The position numbers and the translations under genes were made by a program. Source: an uncultured Salinicoccus sp. (GTDB lineage Bacteria; Bacillota; Bacilli; Staphylococcales; Salinicoccaceae). Taken from it: 64,000 nucleotides of DNA. Position 1 is the first letter of the stretch, and every line of letters begins with the position of its first letter. Positions 46,601 to 55,131 of this stretch are shown piece after piece. The stretch is from contig CANLWV010000009.1 of the NCBI GenBank assembly GCA_947494965.1, positions 1-64,000 of the forward strand. Reading direction: 5' to 3'. The notes beneath the pieces were generated by a model. That model did not search any database. It was not told the origin of the DNA and worked only from the letters and a program-made list of their open reading frames with translations.

Positions 46601-47315
46601 CATCACATCACAACCTCGTGAAGTGATCCCAACAGCAATTTTCCCTGGGTCCAACAAACAAGGTAGACGCTATAACCCTTTTACCACCAATATCGAACGA
46701 CTGGTGCCTTTCCGTACCTTGACTGGCCGCCAATCATTCTATATCGATCATGATATGTTCCTGCAGTTCGGAGAAGCGTTGCCTGTCTACAAGCCAACAT
46801 TGCCGCCGATGGTATTCGGTACACGCGACAAAAAAGTAAAGGGCGGCGTGGATAGTCTGGTGTTAAGGTACTTGACACCGCACGGCAAATGGAACATCCA
46901 CTCAACCTATCAGGACAATCTGCATATGTTGACCCTCTTCAGGGGTGGACCTACCGTCTGGATATCAAGACTTGATGCAGAGGATCATGACATCAATGAT
47001 AATGAATGGCTGGAAGTCTACAACCGTAACGGAGTGGTTGCGGCACGGGCAGTCGTTTCACATAGGATGCCAAAAGGCACGATGTTCATGTACCATGCCC
47101 AGGATAAGCATATAGAAGTACCAGGGTCAGAAATCACGGATACAAGAGGCGGCAGTCATAATGCCCCTACGAGAATACACATGAAGCCGACGCAGATGGC
47201 CGGAGGATACGCCCAGATTAGTTATGGCTTCAATTATTACGGCCCTATCGGAAACCAAAGGGATGAATACGTAGCAGTGAGAAAAATGAAGGAGGTCGAC
47301 TGGCTTGAAGATTAA
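43644..47315 (+). CDS. narG: respiratory nitrate reductase, alpha subunit
   Basis: Catalytic subunit of the membrane-bound quinol:nitrate reductase, on the cytoplasmic side; binds Mo-bis-MGD and one 4Fe-4S cluster. 1223 residues. The N-terminal cluster motif is THGVNCTGSCSWKVF with a later Cys in DYPSCGPD; the molybdopterin-binding regions (MWGSNVPLTRTPDAH, GGGWAHYVGQEK, TDTRGGSHNAPTR) follow. It closely resembles staphylococcal NarG along its whole length. ATG at 43644 follows GGGAG; TTG/ATG codons at 43626-43629 precede that site. Overlaps narH by 11 bases. Confidence 0.97.
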   Translation: MDGLFGLKFFKPTEKFNGNWSILEEKSREWEKMYRQRWSHDKVVRTTHGVNCTGSCSWKVFVKNGIITWENQQTDYPSCGPDMPEYEPRGCPRGASFSWYEYSPMRIKFPYMRGKLWRLWRTALEEQQDPVKAWASIVEDEEKAKSYKQARGMGGHVRVNWKDATQLIAAQLIYTIKTYGPDRIAGFTPIPAMSMLSYAAGSRFISLIGGEMLSFYDWYADLPNASPQIWGDQTDVPESADWYNSNYLMMWGSNVPLTRTPDAHFMTEVRYKGTKIVSVAPDYAENVKFADNWLAPNPGTDAALAQGMTHVILDEFYHERKEPMFIDYAKRFTDMPFLILLDEFEDTLKAGRFLRESDIGLESKHAEWKPVILDGNSGEMIAPNGTMGQRWEEGKKWNLKLEKDDGTPIEPLMTVESSESEVVEIVYPYFDNAGNGTFTRPIAARKVTLADGTERYAATIYDLMLSQYGVNRFGTEHEAKGYDDASSIYSPAWQEKVTGIKQSLVVQIAREFAQNAVDTDGRSMIIMGAGINHWFNSDTIYRAILNLVILCGCQGKNGGGWAHYVGQEKVRPLEGWGQVAFAKDWGGPSRQQNATSWFYFATEQWRYEEAGADTLQSPTAETISYKHPADYNVLAARLGWLPSYPQFDKNSLDFAKEAAAAGDDSDEAIIDMAVEQLKNKETKFAIEDPGAKENHPKTLFVWRSNLISSSAKGQEYFMKHLLGTKSGLLASPNDEFKPEEIEWRDDVEGKLDLMVALDFRMTATPIYADIILPAATWYEKHDISSTDMHPFVHPFNPAVDPLWESKSDWNIFKDIARRFTTMAEEQLPGKHRDLVTMPLAHDTPQEIAQPLGHIKDWSKGEIEAVPGKTMPAMKVVERDFTQVYDKFITAGPLFKNKIGAHGVSFDVSKQYEELKSMNGVYTDGSIKDGYPLMDTARRAADVVLHVSSCANGEVSEKSYEDLENQTGVQLRDISADRKNEKITFKNITSQPREVIPTAIFPGSNKQGRRYNPFTTNIERLVPFRTLTGRQSFYIDHDMFLQFGEALPVYKPTLPPMVFGTRDKKVKGGVDSLVLRYLTPHGKWNIHSTYQDNLHMLTLFRGGPTVWISRLDAEDHDINDNEWLEVYNRNGVVAARAVVSHRMPKGTMFMYHAQDKHIEVPGSEITDTRGGSHNAPTRIHMKPTQMAGGYAQISYGFNYYGPIGNQRDEYVAVRKMKEVDWLED

Positions 47316-48858
47316 AGCACAGATTGCAATGGTGATGAACCTTGATAAATGTATTGGCTGCCACACATGCAGTGTGACCTGTAAGAGCACCTGGACGAAC
47401 CGTCCAGGCGCTGAGTATATGTGGTTCAATAACGTCGAGACGAAACCTGGAATCGGTTATCCAAAACGCTGGGAAGATCAGGAACATTACAAAGGTGGCT
47501 GGAAGCTCAAGAACGGCCGTCTGGAACTTAAAAGTGGTACGAAACTTTCGAAGATTGCACTTGGAAAAATATTCTACAACCCGGACATGCCTGAAATGAA
47601 AGAGTATTATGAGCCATGGACTTATAGCTATAAAGATCTGATCACAAAAGAAGAAAGTGAACATAGTCCTGTAGCTAAAGCCCATTCAGTCATCTCAGGA
47701 GAAAAGATGGACCCTGAATGGGGACCGAACTGGGAGGACGATCTGGCGGGCGGACACATTACCGGCCCGAGAGATCCGAATATCGAAAAGATCGAAGAAG
47801 AAATAAAATTCAATTTCGAACAGACATTCATGATGTATCTTCCAAGGTTATGTGAACACTGTCTGAACCCAAGCTGTGTGGCAAGCTGTCCTTCAGGTGC
47901 AATGTACAAGCGTGACGAAGACGGGATCGTCCTGGTCGACCAAGATGCATGTCGCGGGTGGCGCTACTGCATGACTGGTTGTCCTTATAAGAAGGTGTAC
48001 TTCAACTGGAAGACGAATAAAGCAGAGAAATGTACATTCTGCTTCCCGCGTGTTGAAGCAGGGCTGCCTACAGTATGCTCCGAAACTTGTACAGGCAGAA
48101 TGCGTTATCTGGGCGTCCTATTGTACGACGCAGACCGTGTCCTTGAAGCGGCCACTACTGAAAACGAGCAGGACCTCTATGAAGCACAACTTGATCTGTT
48201 CTTAGATCCAAATGACCCGGAGGTCATCGAGCAGGCTGAGAAAGATGGCATTTCTTCCGATTGGATTGAGGCGGCCCAGAATTCGCCTGTGTATAAACTT
48301 GCGGTTGAATATAAACTGGCGTTCCCGCTACACCCGGAGTACCGCACAATGCCCATGGTATGGTACTGTCCGCCCCTCAGCCCAATCATGAACTATTTTG
48401 AAGGCAAGGATTCCATAAAAAATCCGGATGCCATCTTCCCGGCCATCGATGAAATGAGGATTCCGGTCCAGTACCTGGCCAATATGCTGACGGCAGGTGA
48501 CACTGAAGCAATAAAAGGGGCATTGCAGAAGATGGCGATGATGAGACAATATATGCGCGCCATTTCAAGTGGGAAAGACTTTGATGAATCACGGCTCGAA
48601 CGCGTTGGGATGACTGCTACGGAAACTAAGATGATGTATCGCCTGCTGGCTATTGCGAAATATGAGGATCGTTTCGTCATCCCGACTTCACACCGGGAAC
48701 AGTATACGGATCCATACCGCGCACAGGGCAGCAGCGGCTTCGGATTTGGAGGATCGGATTGCGACGGATGCGGTCCATCACTGTCCCAAGCTTCAATGGC
48801 GAAATCAGGTAAAGAAGTTTATGAAGAAAACTTCTACGGGGGAATCTGGCGTGATTAA
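47305..48858 (+). CDS. narH: respiratory nitrate reductase, beta subunit
   Basis: Electron-transfer subunit of 517 residues with four iron-sulfur clusters. Four Cys groups are visible: CIGCHTCSVTC (about 16-26), CEHCLNPSCVASC, CRGWRYCMTGCP (the Trp replaces a Cys, as is normal for the 3Fe-4S site of NarH) and CTFC. A late Gly/Cys-rich tail (GFGGSDCDGCGPS) is present. The TTG start at 47305 follows AAGGAGG inside the end of narG. Confidence 0.97.
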   Translation: MKIKAQIAMVMNLDKCIGCHTCSVTCKSTWTNRPGAEYMWFNNVETKPGIGYPKRWEDQEHYKGGWKLKNGRLELKSGTKLSKIALGKIFYNPDMPEMKEYYEPWTYSYKDLITKEESEHSPVAKAHSVISGEKMDPEWGPNWEDDLAGGHITGPRDPNIEKIEEEIKFNFEQTFMMYLPRLCEHCLNPSCVASCPSGAMYKRDEDGIVLVDQDACRGWRYCMTGCPYKKVYFNWKTNKAEKCTFCFPRVEAGLPTVCSETCTGRMRYLGVLLYDADRVLEAATTENEQDLYEAQLDLFLDPNDPEVIEQAEKDGISSDWIEAAQNSPVYKLAVEYKLAFPLHPEYRTMPMVWYCPPLSPIMNYFEGKDSIKNPDAIFPAIDEMRIPVQYLANMLTAGDTEAIKGALQKMAMMRQYMRAISSGKDFDESRLERVGMTATETKMMYRLLAIAKYEDRFVIPTSHREQYTDPYRAQGSSGFGFGGSDCDGCGPSLSQASMAKSGKEVYEENFYGGIWRD

Positions 48859-49429
48859 TCTAGAAAAATTGTACGATTATAAACAGGCATTCGGCTTTTT
48901 CGCCACTCAGCTTACGTACCCGGAAAAACTAGACTTCCATCCAAGGGGATTCGAGGGGGCTTTCACGGAAAGCCACCCTGCATACCCTTTCATCAGGCAA
49001 TACTGGGATGATATGCATGAAATCAGTTTGGACGACATCCAACAAGTCTATACACAGACATTCGACTTCGATAAGCACACGAACCTATATATGACCTACT
49101 TCAAATTCGAAGAGCAGAAAGAACGGGGTCAGATGCTTGCCAAACTTAAAGTATTGTATGAAATGTTCGGGTTGAAGATGCCGGACAATGAATTGAGTGA
49201 TTACCTGCCATTGATGCTTGAATTTCTTTATGCTGCCGATTGGCGCGGAGACGACCGGGCAAAAGAAAGCATGACACTGCTCATCATGGTACTTGAAGAT
49301 GGTACATACCACCTGATTCAAGCCCTTGAAAAAAATAAGAGTCCATATTTCAACCTGATAAAAGGACTCAGGGAAACGTTCAAGGCATGTGTAGAAGTGT
49401 CTGAGAAAGAGGGCGTAGAACATGATTGA
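48851..49429 (+). CDS. narJ: nitrate reductase molybdenum cofactor assembly chaperone
   Basis: 192-residue TorD-family chaperone needed to load Mo cofactor into NarG. Recognised by FGFFATQLTYPEKL, the ERGQMLAKLKVLYEMFGL motif and the helical LSDYLPLMLEFLYAA. The GTG at 48851 after GGGGGAA is preferred: homologues begin MI.LEKL at this point, while the frame is open far into narH. Overlaps narH by eight bases and narI by eight. Confidence 0.92.
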   Translation: MINLEKLYDYKQAFGFFATQLTYPEKLDFHPRGFEGAFTESHPAYPFIRQYWDDMHEISLDDIQQVYTQTFDFDKHTNLYMTYFKFEEQKERGQMLAKLKVLYEMFGLKMPDNELSDYLPLMLEFLYAADWRGDDRAKESMTLLIMVLEDGTYHLIQALEKNKSPYFNLIKGLRETFKACVEVSEKEGVEHD

Positions 49430-50099
49430 TCAGTTCCTTTGGGTTATCCTGCCTTATCTCTGTATCGCAATCTTTGTTGTTGGCCATATATGGAGGTACA
49501 AAATCGACCAGTTCGGCTGGACTGCCAAATCCAGTGAGTTCATCGAAAAGAAATATCTGATGATCGGGAGCGTACTTTTTCACTTTTCTGTCATCCCAGT
49601 GTTTTTTGGACACGTTGTAGGATTGCTGGTGCCGGCACGGTGGTTGGAAGGAATTGGGGTAACCAACCACCTATACCATCTTGGTGCGTTATACGTCGGT
49701 GGTTTTTTCGGCATCGTCATGCTGATAGGCATGTTTTTGCTGACACTACGCCGTGTCACCAATAAATCTGTGCGCCGACTGAGTTCGGCGTCAGATATCC
49801 TTGTGAATTTCCTGCTGGTTTTCATTACATTCATGGGAGTATATGCTACTCTTGTAACGAACAATATAGTTGTAGACTTTGACTACAGGCAGACCATCTC
49901 CATCTGGCTGAGGGGATTATTTGTATTCTCTCCTGATGCCAACCTGATGACTGATGTGCCATTGGCGTTCAAGATACATGTCATTACCGGTTTTTTGATC
50001 TTCGCCTTATGGCCAGCCACACGGTTGGTCCATGCATGGAGCTTGCCATTCTTATATTTCAACAGAAGTTATATTGTTTACCGCAAGCATAAGTCATAA
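49422..50099 (+). CDS. narI: respiratory nitrate reductase, gamma subunit (cytochrome b)
   Basis: 225-residue membrane anchor with five membrane segments and two heme b groups; oxidises menaquinol. Conserved His residues occur in VGHIWRYK, HFSVIPVFFGHVVG and the late IHVITGFLIFALWPATRLVHAWSLP pair. Starts within narJ; ends the narGHJI operon, 27 bases before nreA. Confidence 0.96.
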   Translation: MIDQFLWVILPYLCIAIFVVGHIWRYKIDQFGWTAKSSEFIEKKYLMIGSVLFHFSVIPVFFGHVVGLLVPARWLEGIGVTNHLYHLGALYVGGFFGIVMLIGMFLLTLRRVTNKSVRRLSSASDILVNFLLVFITFMGVYATLVTNNIVVDFDYRQTISIWLRGLFVFSPDANLMTDVPLAFKIHVITGFLIFALWPATRLVHAWSLPFLYFNRSYIVYRKHKS

Positions 50100-50126
50100 A
50101 AAACCTCCTTGGGATGGAGTGGGGAT

Positions 50127-50585
50127 ATGGATAAGATGGAAAAAATTCTTTCTGATGTAAGAGAAAAATTTAATTTTGATACTGTGGCACTGACTGATGT
50201 CGAATGCAGCCGCTGCCACAGCATCAAATGGAAATACAATATTGGGAGTACGAATGACCGCTGGAGGAAAATTGAACTCAGAAGCGGCAAAGGCCTCCCA
50301 GGCATCGTAATGAAGACAGGAAAATCATTGGTTGTTGATGCCATTGAACGCATAGAGATGGATGGGGGCGTTTTTCAGTATCCGATGATCAAAATAGAAC
50401 GGCTTGAAAGTTTTATTGCAATGCCTCTGTGGAACGATACTGAAGAAGTTATCGGTATCGTTTTATTGGGTAATAGACAATCAAGGCATTTTCTTCAAAA
50501 GGAATACGAGGAGATAAAGGAATATGTAGAGAGGCACCTCAGGCAACAAATTTTGAAAGAGTTGATAGCTAATGAAGGAAGCTAA
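50127..50585 (+). CDS. nreA: nitrate receptor NreA (GAF domain)
   Basis: 152-residue GAF protein. In Staphylococcus carnosus NreA binds nitrate and, when empty, lowers NreB phosphorylation. Visible GAF elements: FDTVALTDVECSRCHSIKW, LRSGKGLPGIVMKTGKSLVV, FIAMPLWNDTEEVIGIVLLG. ATG at 50127 after GGAGTGGGG; the frame opens at 50109. Overlaps nreB by 14 bases. Confidence 0.92.
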   Translation: MDKMEKILSDVREKFNFDTVALTDVECSRCHSIKWKYNIGSTNDRWRKIELRSGKGLPGIVMKTGKSLVVDAIERIEMDGGVFQYPMIKIERLESFIAMPLWNDTEEVIGIVLLGNRQSRHFLQKEYEEIKEYVERHLRQQILKELIANEGS

Positions 50586-51603
50586 TCTAATCGGTCTACT
50601 TGAAGCAATGTTCCACCAGTCAAAAGAAATGATCCTCTTTGTCAATGGAGATGGAGAAATCGTCTATATGAATGCTCATGCATCGCGCACGTTGGATGAT
50701 ACAGATTATGATAAATCGCAATTCCAGCATATCTGCTCACATTGTCAAGGCATGTATGTAGGTGAAGGACGTATAGAATGCAATAATTGTTACCTGCATA
50801 TGGAGGAGAAAGTGACATTCCAGGTATATATGCGTACCAGAGACGGAAGCGTAGAACCATTCATCGCCAACTTTCAGCGCATAGATCCTGAAGAGGGCAT
50901 CAGTGTGTTTACTTTGAATCCATTATCTGAACAACTTAAAACACAAGAGATGGAACATCAGAAGCGGCTGACACAACGCATCATCCAAGCTCAGGAAGAC
51001 GAAAGAAAAAGGATTTCGAGGGATTTGCATGATGGTGTGACCCAAGAACTTCTTAATGTATTGCTTGAGATGAGATTGTTCAAATATATCGAGGACCATG
51101 ATGCATTAACTGAGAAGATGCAGAAATCGGAAGAGTCTTTAAGTCGCCTATTGGATTATGTCAGAAACATCTCTGTAGAACTACGACCTGCAAGTCTCGA
51201 TGACCTTGGACTGGAAGCTGCGCTTAAAACCCATTTCAAATGGGTGGAGAGACAGTACGGCATGACTGTAGAGTGCCACTTGGATATGCACAATAAGCGC
51301 TTCAACCCTGAAGTGGAGACAGTCGTCTACAGGATCATCCAGGAAGCGATTTTCAATGCAGCGAAGTACGCAGATGTAGAGACCGTGGAAGTCGATTTGC
51401 ACGAGATTGAGGATATCTCAGGCCACTCCCTCAATTTTGAAATACGTGACGGAGGACTCGGGTTTGATCTGAATAGCCATCCACTGGGTACAGGACTCGG
51501 CCTTTTTGGCATGAATGAACGTGTAAGTAGCGTTAACGGCAACGTGACCATAGACAGCGCCCCAGGTAATGGCACGACAGTATCAGGTTCGATCCCTTTA
51601 TAA
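50572..51603 (+). CDS. nreB: oxygen-sensing histidine kinase NreB
   Basis: 343-residue cytoplasmic kinase. A PAS domain carries the oxygen-labile 4Fe-4S ligands Cys55, Cys58, Cys70 and Cys73 (ICSHC..ECNNC). HisKA_3 site RISRDLHDGVTQ with His153, and HATPase boxes (VVYRIIQEAIFNAAKYA, GTGLGLFGMNERV) follow. With oxygen absent the cluster is intact and the kinase phosphorylates NreC. Start inside the end of nreA. Confidence 0.95.
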   Translation: MKEANLIGLLEAMFHQSKEMILFVNGDGEIVYMNAHASRTLDDTDYDKSQFQHICSHCQGMYVGEGRIECNNCYLHMEEKVTFQVYMRTRDGSVEPFIANFQRIDPEEGISVFTLNPLSEQLKTQEMEHQKRLTQRIIQAQEDERKRISRDLHDGVTQELLNVLLEMRLFKYIEDHDALTEKMQKSEESLSRLLDYVRNISVELRPASLDDLGLEAALKTHFKWVERQYGMTVECHLDMHNKRFNPEVETVVYRIIQEAIFNAAKYADVETVEVDLHEIEDISGHSLNFEIRDGGLGFDLNSHPLGTGLGLFGMNERVSSVNGNVTIDSAPGNGTTVSGSIPL

Positions 51604-51615
51604 GGAGGCGTTGGA

Positions 51616-52266
51616 ATGAATATAGTCATAGCAGACGATCATGCAGTAGTCCGCACAGGCTTCAGTATGCTGATCGATTACCAGCCAGATATGAAAGTGA
51701 TCGGGACGGCTGCAGACGGCAGGCAGGCATTTGATAAAGTAAATGAGCTTAGACCGGATGTTCTCCTGTTGGATTTGAGTATGCCACCGGGAGAGTCCGG
51801 TCTTTTTGCAGCCAGTCGTATTACAGAAGCTTTTCCAGAAATCAAAGTATTGATATTGACCATGTATGATGATGAGGAATATATCACCCATACTTTCAAA
51901 AGCGGCGCACACGGCTATATATTGAAGAATTCACCAGACGACGAATTGATTTCAGCAATCAGGACTATCTACAACGGTAAACGGTACATTGATCCAGTGC
52001 TGATGGATGGAGATATGGAGCGGCTGCTGAACAATGATCAGTATCCGGAACATTCGAATGAACCATTCAATATCCTGACAAAGAGGGAGTTGGAAATCCT
52101 GCCACTTATCGCCAAAGGGTATGGAAACAAAGATATTGCAGGCATGCTTTTTGTTTCCGTTAAAACGATTGAGGCCCATAAATCAAGAATCATGGAGAAA
52201 CTGGAATTGACATCACGTCCGGAACTTGTTGAATATGCAATGAAGAAAAAACTGATGGATTTTTAA
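51616..52266 (+). CDS. nreC: response regulator NreC
   Basis: 216-residue NarL-type regulator: receiver with acidic pocket (ADDH) and Asp53 ([11 protein letters not shown]), and LuxR-type DNA-binding domain ([20 protein letters not shown]). Activates nitrate and nitrite respiration genes; likely targets here are the TAGGG palindromes before narG and narT. AAGGAGG precedes the ATG. Confidence 0.95.
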   Translation: MNIVIADDHAVVRTGFSMLIDYQPDMKVIGTAADGRQAFDKVNELRPDVLLLDLSMPPGESGLFAASRITEAFPEIKVLILTMYDDEEYITHTFKSGAHGYILKNSPDDELISAIRTIYNGKRYIDPVLMDGDMERLLNNDQYPEHSNEPFNILTKRELEILPLIAKGYGNKDIAGMLFVSVKTIEAHKSRIMEKLELTSRPELVEYAMKKKLMDF

Positions 52267-52281
52267 CTGGAGGGGAATGGA

Positions 52282-52818
52282 GTGGCACAGGACACGTTTC
52301 AGTTTAAAGTGAAAGCATTGAGGGTGCTGGAAAACGAACATCGCTACCTGAAGTATCTGATGGATGATTGGTTTAGATTGGTATTGAAGTTTGAACATGA
52401 TGACGTGAAAAGCAGGTTGGAAGGGCTGATGGTCATCAAAGATCTCAGACAGAAATTGAATGCGTTCGAAAAACCTTTGAAGCTTCATCAGGAGAAGGAG
52501 GAAAGGTTCTTCTTTCCGATGCTCGGTGCATACATCGGGTTGGAACAGGGACCAATCATGTCGATTGAAGAAGAGCATGCAGAGATAGATTCATATATCG
52601 CTCACTTTTTTCATCACTCCATGCATGATATGAACGAGATGTCCCTTGAGAGGATGAATGAAATGGTGAAAGACGTCATGGAAGCTTATGAAGTGTTGAT
52701 GGTACATATGGTGAAAGAGGAGTCAGTCCTTTTTGAAATGGCAGATAAGATGCTGAAAGCAGTCGACGAAGAAGTGTTATTTGAACAAGTGAATACACTC
52801 ATCACTGAACCGGCGTGA
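52282..52818 (+). CDS. hemerythrin-like di-iron protein
   Basis: 178-residue four-helix protein with the HHE-domain ligand set His20 (ENEH), His69/Glu73 (LHQEKEE), His99 (EEEH) and His142/Glu146 (HMVKEE). Such proteins bind oxygen or nitric oxide or handle iron. It lies 15 bases after nreC with a good ribosome site (CTGGAGGGG) and a GTG start, so it is probably the last gene of the nre operon. Function in the nre context is inferred, not shown. Confidence 0.85.
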   Translation: MAQDTFQFKVKALRVLENEHRYLKYLMDDWFRLVLKFEHDDVKSRLEGLMVIKDLRQKLNAFEKPLKLHQEKEERFFFPMLGAYIGLEQGPIMSIEEEHAEIDSYIAHFFHHSMHDMNEMSLERMNEMVKDVMEAYEVLMVHMVKEESVLFEMADKMLKAVDEEVLFEQVNTLITEPA

Positions 52819-52835
52819 GTTCCCGCCGATAAATA

Positions 52836-52849
52836 TAGGGTTTTCCCTT
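52836..52849. promoter_or_regulatory. NreC-type palindrome upstream of narT
   Basis: TAGGG-TTTT-CCCTT differs by one base from TAGGGN4CCCTA. A TATACT at 52875-52880 would place the site near -45; TATAAT at 52888-52893 is another possible -10. Confidence 0.7.
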
Positions 52850-52927
52850 CTTAACTATATTGCGGATTTTGAATTATACTATGTATGTATAATAAATCAC
52901 AATATAAGATAAAAGAGGTTGATTCCT

Positions 52928-54106
52928 ATGAATGAAAAAATGGGTAAAAAGCAACTGATCCTCCACACATTCAGTCTACTTGCCGGTTTCATGGTGTGGA
53001 CATTGCTTGCACCACTCTTCCCTGAAATCGTCGAAGATATCCCGGAAGCGGCCGGGCGACAATCTTTGATTGTTGCCCTCCCGGTGATTTTGGGTTCCGT
53101 CCTGCGCATACCATTCGGCATACTGGCCAATAAGATCGGAGCGCGCCTAGTGTTCCTGTTCAGCTTCATTTTCCTTTTGATTCCAGTTTTCTATCTGAGT
53201 ATCGCTACTACACCGATGGACCTTATGATAGCAGCGGTATTCCTCGGCGTCGGCGGAGCGATTTTCAGTGTAGGTGTTACGAGTCTTCCAAAGTATTACC
53301 CGAAAGAAAAACACGGGTTTGTAAATGGTGTATATGCCATGGGTAATATCGGGACTGCCGTGACAAGTTTCGGAGCGCCATTGCTGGTCCTCGCACTTGG
53401 TGGGTGGCAGGCAGCTGTCCAGACATATCTTATAGTATTGGCGTTATTTGCCATTCTGCAGTTCATAATGGGCGATAGAAATGAAAAGAAAGTAAGTCTG
53501 CCTCTTGGCAAGCAATTCAAGGAAGTCATGCGCGACTATAAGTTCTACTTCTTCAACTTATGGTACTTCATTACATTTGGTGCCTTCGTTGCTTTCGGCC
53601 TCTTCTTACCGGCATTCCTGACGGATGAAGCTTTGTTTGGACTGACGACCTTGGATGCTGGTGTCAGAACTGCGGTCTTCATTATAATCGCGACGGTGCT
53701 CAGGCCGATAGGCGGGCTGATTGGTGATAGGTTCAATGCGCTGCACTCTTTGATCATTGTATTTATCGGGCTGGCCGTTTCAGGACTACTGCTTGCCTTC
53801 ACATATAATTTCATCTTCTTGTTTACCCTGGGAAGTTTGCTTGCAGCGGTATGCGCGGGGATCGGAAATGGACTTGTCTTCAAGTTCGTGCCGACATACT
53901 TCTCGAAACAGGCGGGTATCAGTAATGGAATCGTTGCAATGATGGGTGGCCTGGGTGGCTTTTTCCCGCCGATTGTAATCGATCAGGCGCACAATTTGAC
54001 GGGTAGCTATGCAATTGGGTTCATCCTACTGTCAGTTTTCTGCATCATCAGTCTGTTTACAATGTTCTACATGAATAGTAACCTTAAGAAAAATGAACTT
54101 GCATAA
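52928..54106 (+). CDS. narT: nitrate transporter NarT (NarK family)
   Basis: 392-residue MFS protein with 12 membrane segments. The nitrate-signature region GVGGAIFSVGVTSLPKYYP and the second GAGIGNGLVFKFVPTYF-type region match the NarK/NasA group. Imports nitrate, probably also exports nitrite. ATG at 52928 is nine bases after AGAGG. Own promoter with NreC site; moeB follows after 10 bases. Confidence 0.93.
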   Translation: MNEKMGKKQLILHTFSLLAGFMVWTLLAPLFPEIVEDIPEAAGRQSLIVALPVILGSVLRIPFGILANKIGARLVFLFSFIFLLIPVFYLSIATTPMDLMIAAVFLGVGGAIFSVGVTSLPKYYPKEKHGFVNGVYAMGNIGTAVTSFGAPLLVLALGGWQAAVQTYLIVLALFAILQFIMGDRNEKKVSLPLGKQFKEVMRDYKFYFFNLWYFITFGAFVAFGLFLPAFLTDEALFGLTTLDAGVRTAVFIIIATVLRPIGGLIGDRFNALHSLIIVFIGLAVSGLLLAFTYNFIFLFTLGSLLAAVCAGIGNGLVFKFVPTYFSKQAGISNGIVAMMGGLGGFFPPIVIDQAHNLTGSYAIGFILLSVFCIISLFTMFYMNSNLKKNELA

Positions 54107-54116
54107 GAGGGATGAT

Positions 54117-55121
54117 ATGGAACGATATTCGAGGCAGATGCTTTTTAATAAAATAGGGGCAGAAGGCCAGCGCCTGATCGGCTCACGCACAGTCCTCATC
54201 ATTGGGGCCGGGGCGCTCGGTTCCCTTTCCAGTGAACTGCTTGCACGGGCAGGTATCGGCAAGCTGATCATGATTGACCGTGACTATGTCGAACATTCCA
54301 ATCTTCAGCGCCAAACCCTTTTTACCGAACAGGATGCAGATGATAAGAAACCGAAAGTAATTGCTGCGAAAGAACGTCTACAATCAATCCGTCCGGACCT
54401 CGAGATAGATGCACATATTGCGCATTGCGATGGCCCGCTATTGACGGAGCTCGCCATGGATGCAGATATTCTGTTGGATGGAACAGATAATTTCGATACG
54501 CGCCTGCTGATCAATGACGTTGCATATAAAGCATCAAAACCCTGGGTCTATGCAGCTTGTGTAGAGGCCTCTTACAGCAGTTGCGGTTTTGTGCCTGACG
54601 CTACACCATGCTACCGCTGTCTGGTGCCAGTGTTGCCGAGCACCACATTAACGTGCGACACTGCCGGCATCATCGCTCCTGCAGTACAGATGGCAGTGGC
54701 CGAGCAGGTCACGACTGCAATTAAAATACTTACAGACCAATATGAGGCACCCTATTACTTACGGATCGGTAACGTCTGGGATATGGAACATATGAAATAC
54801 AAGGTTGACGCAATGAAAGACTCAGATTGTAGGACATGTGGGTATGCCCCTGTCTATCCGGCACTTGAAGAAGAGGATACGGATAATGCCATGCGGCTAT
54901 GCGGCCGTGATACCGTCCAGGTGATTGACGGTCGGCTGACTGAAGAAGTTGTAAACCATACATTGACTCGGTTGGATATGAAAGTGAACCGCACGCCGTA
55001 CTTCCAGGAGTTCCACTATAGTGGCCAAAGGTTCGTCTGCTTCAATAATGGACGCATCCTAATCCATGGCCTGGATGATATGAATCGCGCGAAGACCCTT
55101 ATCAACCAATTGTTCGGATAG
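54117..55121 (+). CDS. moeB: MoeB/ThiF-type sulfur-carrier adenylyltransferase
   Basis: 334-residue E1-like enzyme that adenylates the C-terminal Gly of MoaD. ATP loop GAGALGSLSSELLARAGIG, RQTLFTEQD, LDGTDNFDTR, zinc Cys in PCYRCLVP and CRTCGY. The last about 70 residues form a small extra domain (RDTVQVIDGRLTEEVVNHTL), rhodanese-position but without an evident active Cys loop. ATG at 54117 after AGAGGG; probably cotranscribed with narT. Confidence 0.92.
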   Translation: MERYSRQMLFNKIGAEGQRLIGSRTVLIIGAGALGSLSSELLARAGIGKLIMIDRDYVEHSNLQRQTLFTEQDADDKKPKVIAAKERLQSIRPDLEIDAHIAHCDGPLLTELAMDADILLDGTDNFDTRLLINDVAYKASKPWVYAACVEASYSSCGFVPDATPCYRCLVPVLPSTTLTCDTAGIIAPAVQMAVAEQVTTAIKILTDQYEAPYYLRIGNVWDMEHMKYKVDAMKDSDCRTCGYAPVYPALEEEDTDNAMRLCGRDTVQVIDGRLTEEVVNHTLTRLDMKVNRTPYFQEFHYSGQRFVCFNNGRILIHGLDDMNRAKTLINQLFG

Positions 55122-55131
55122 GAGGAGCATT

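Noticed and set aside
47956..47990. Loss of a cluster Cys in NarH (CRGWRYC)
   Set aside because: The Trp is normal in NarH, where this site holds a 3Fe-4S cluster.
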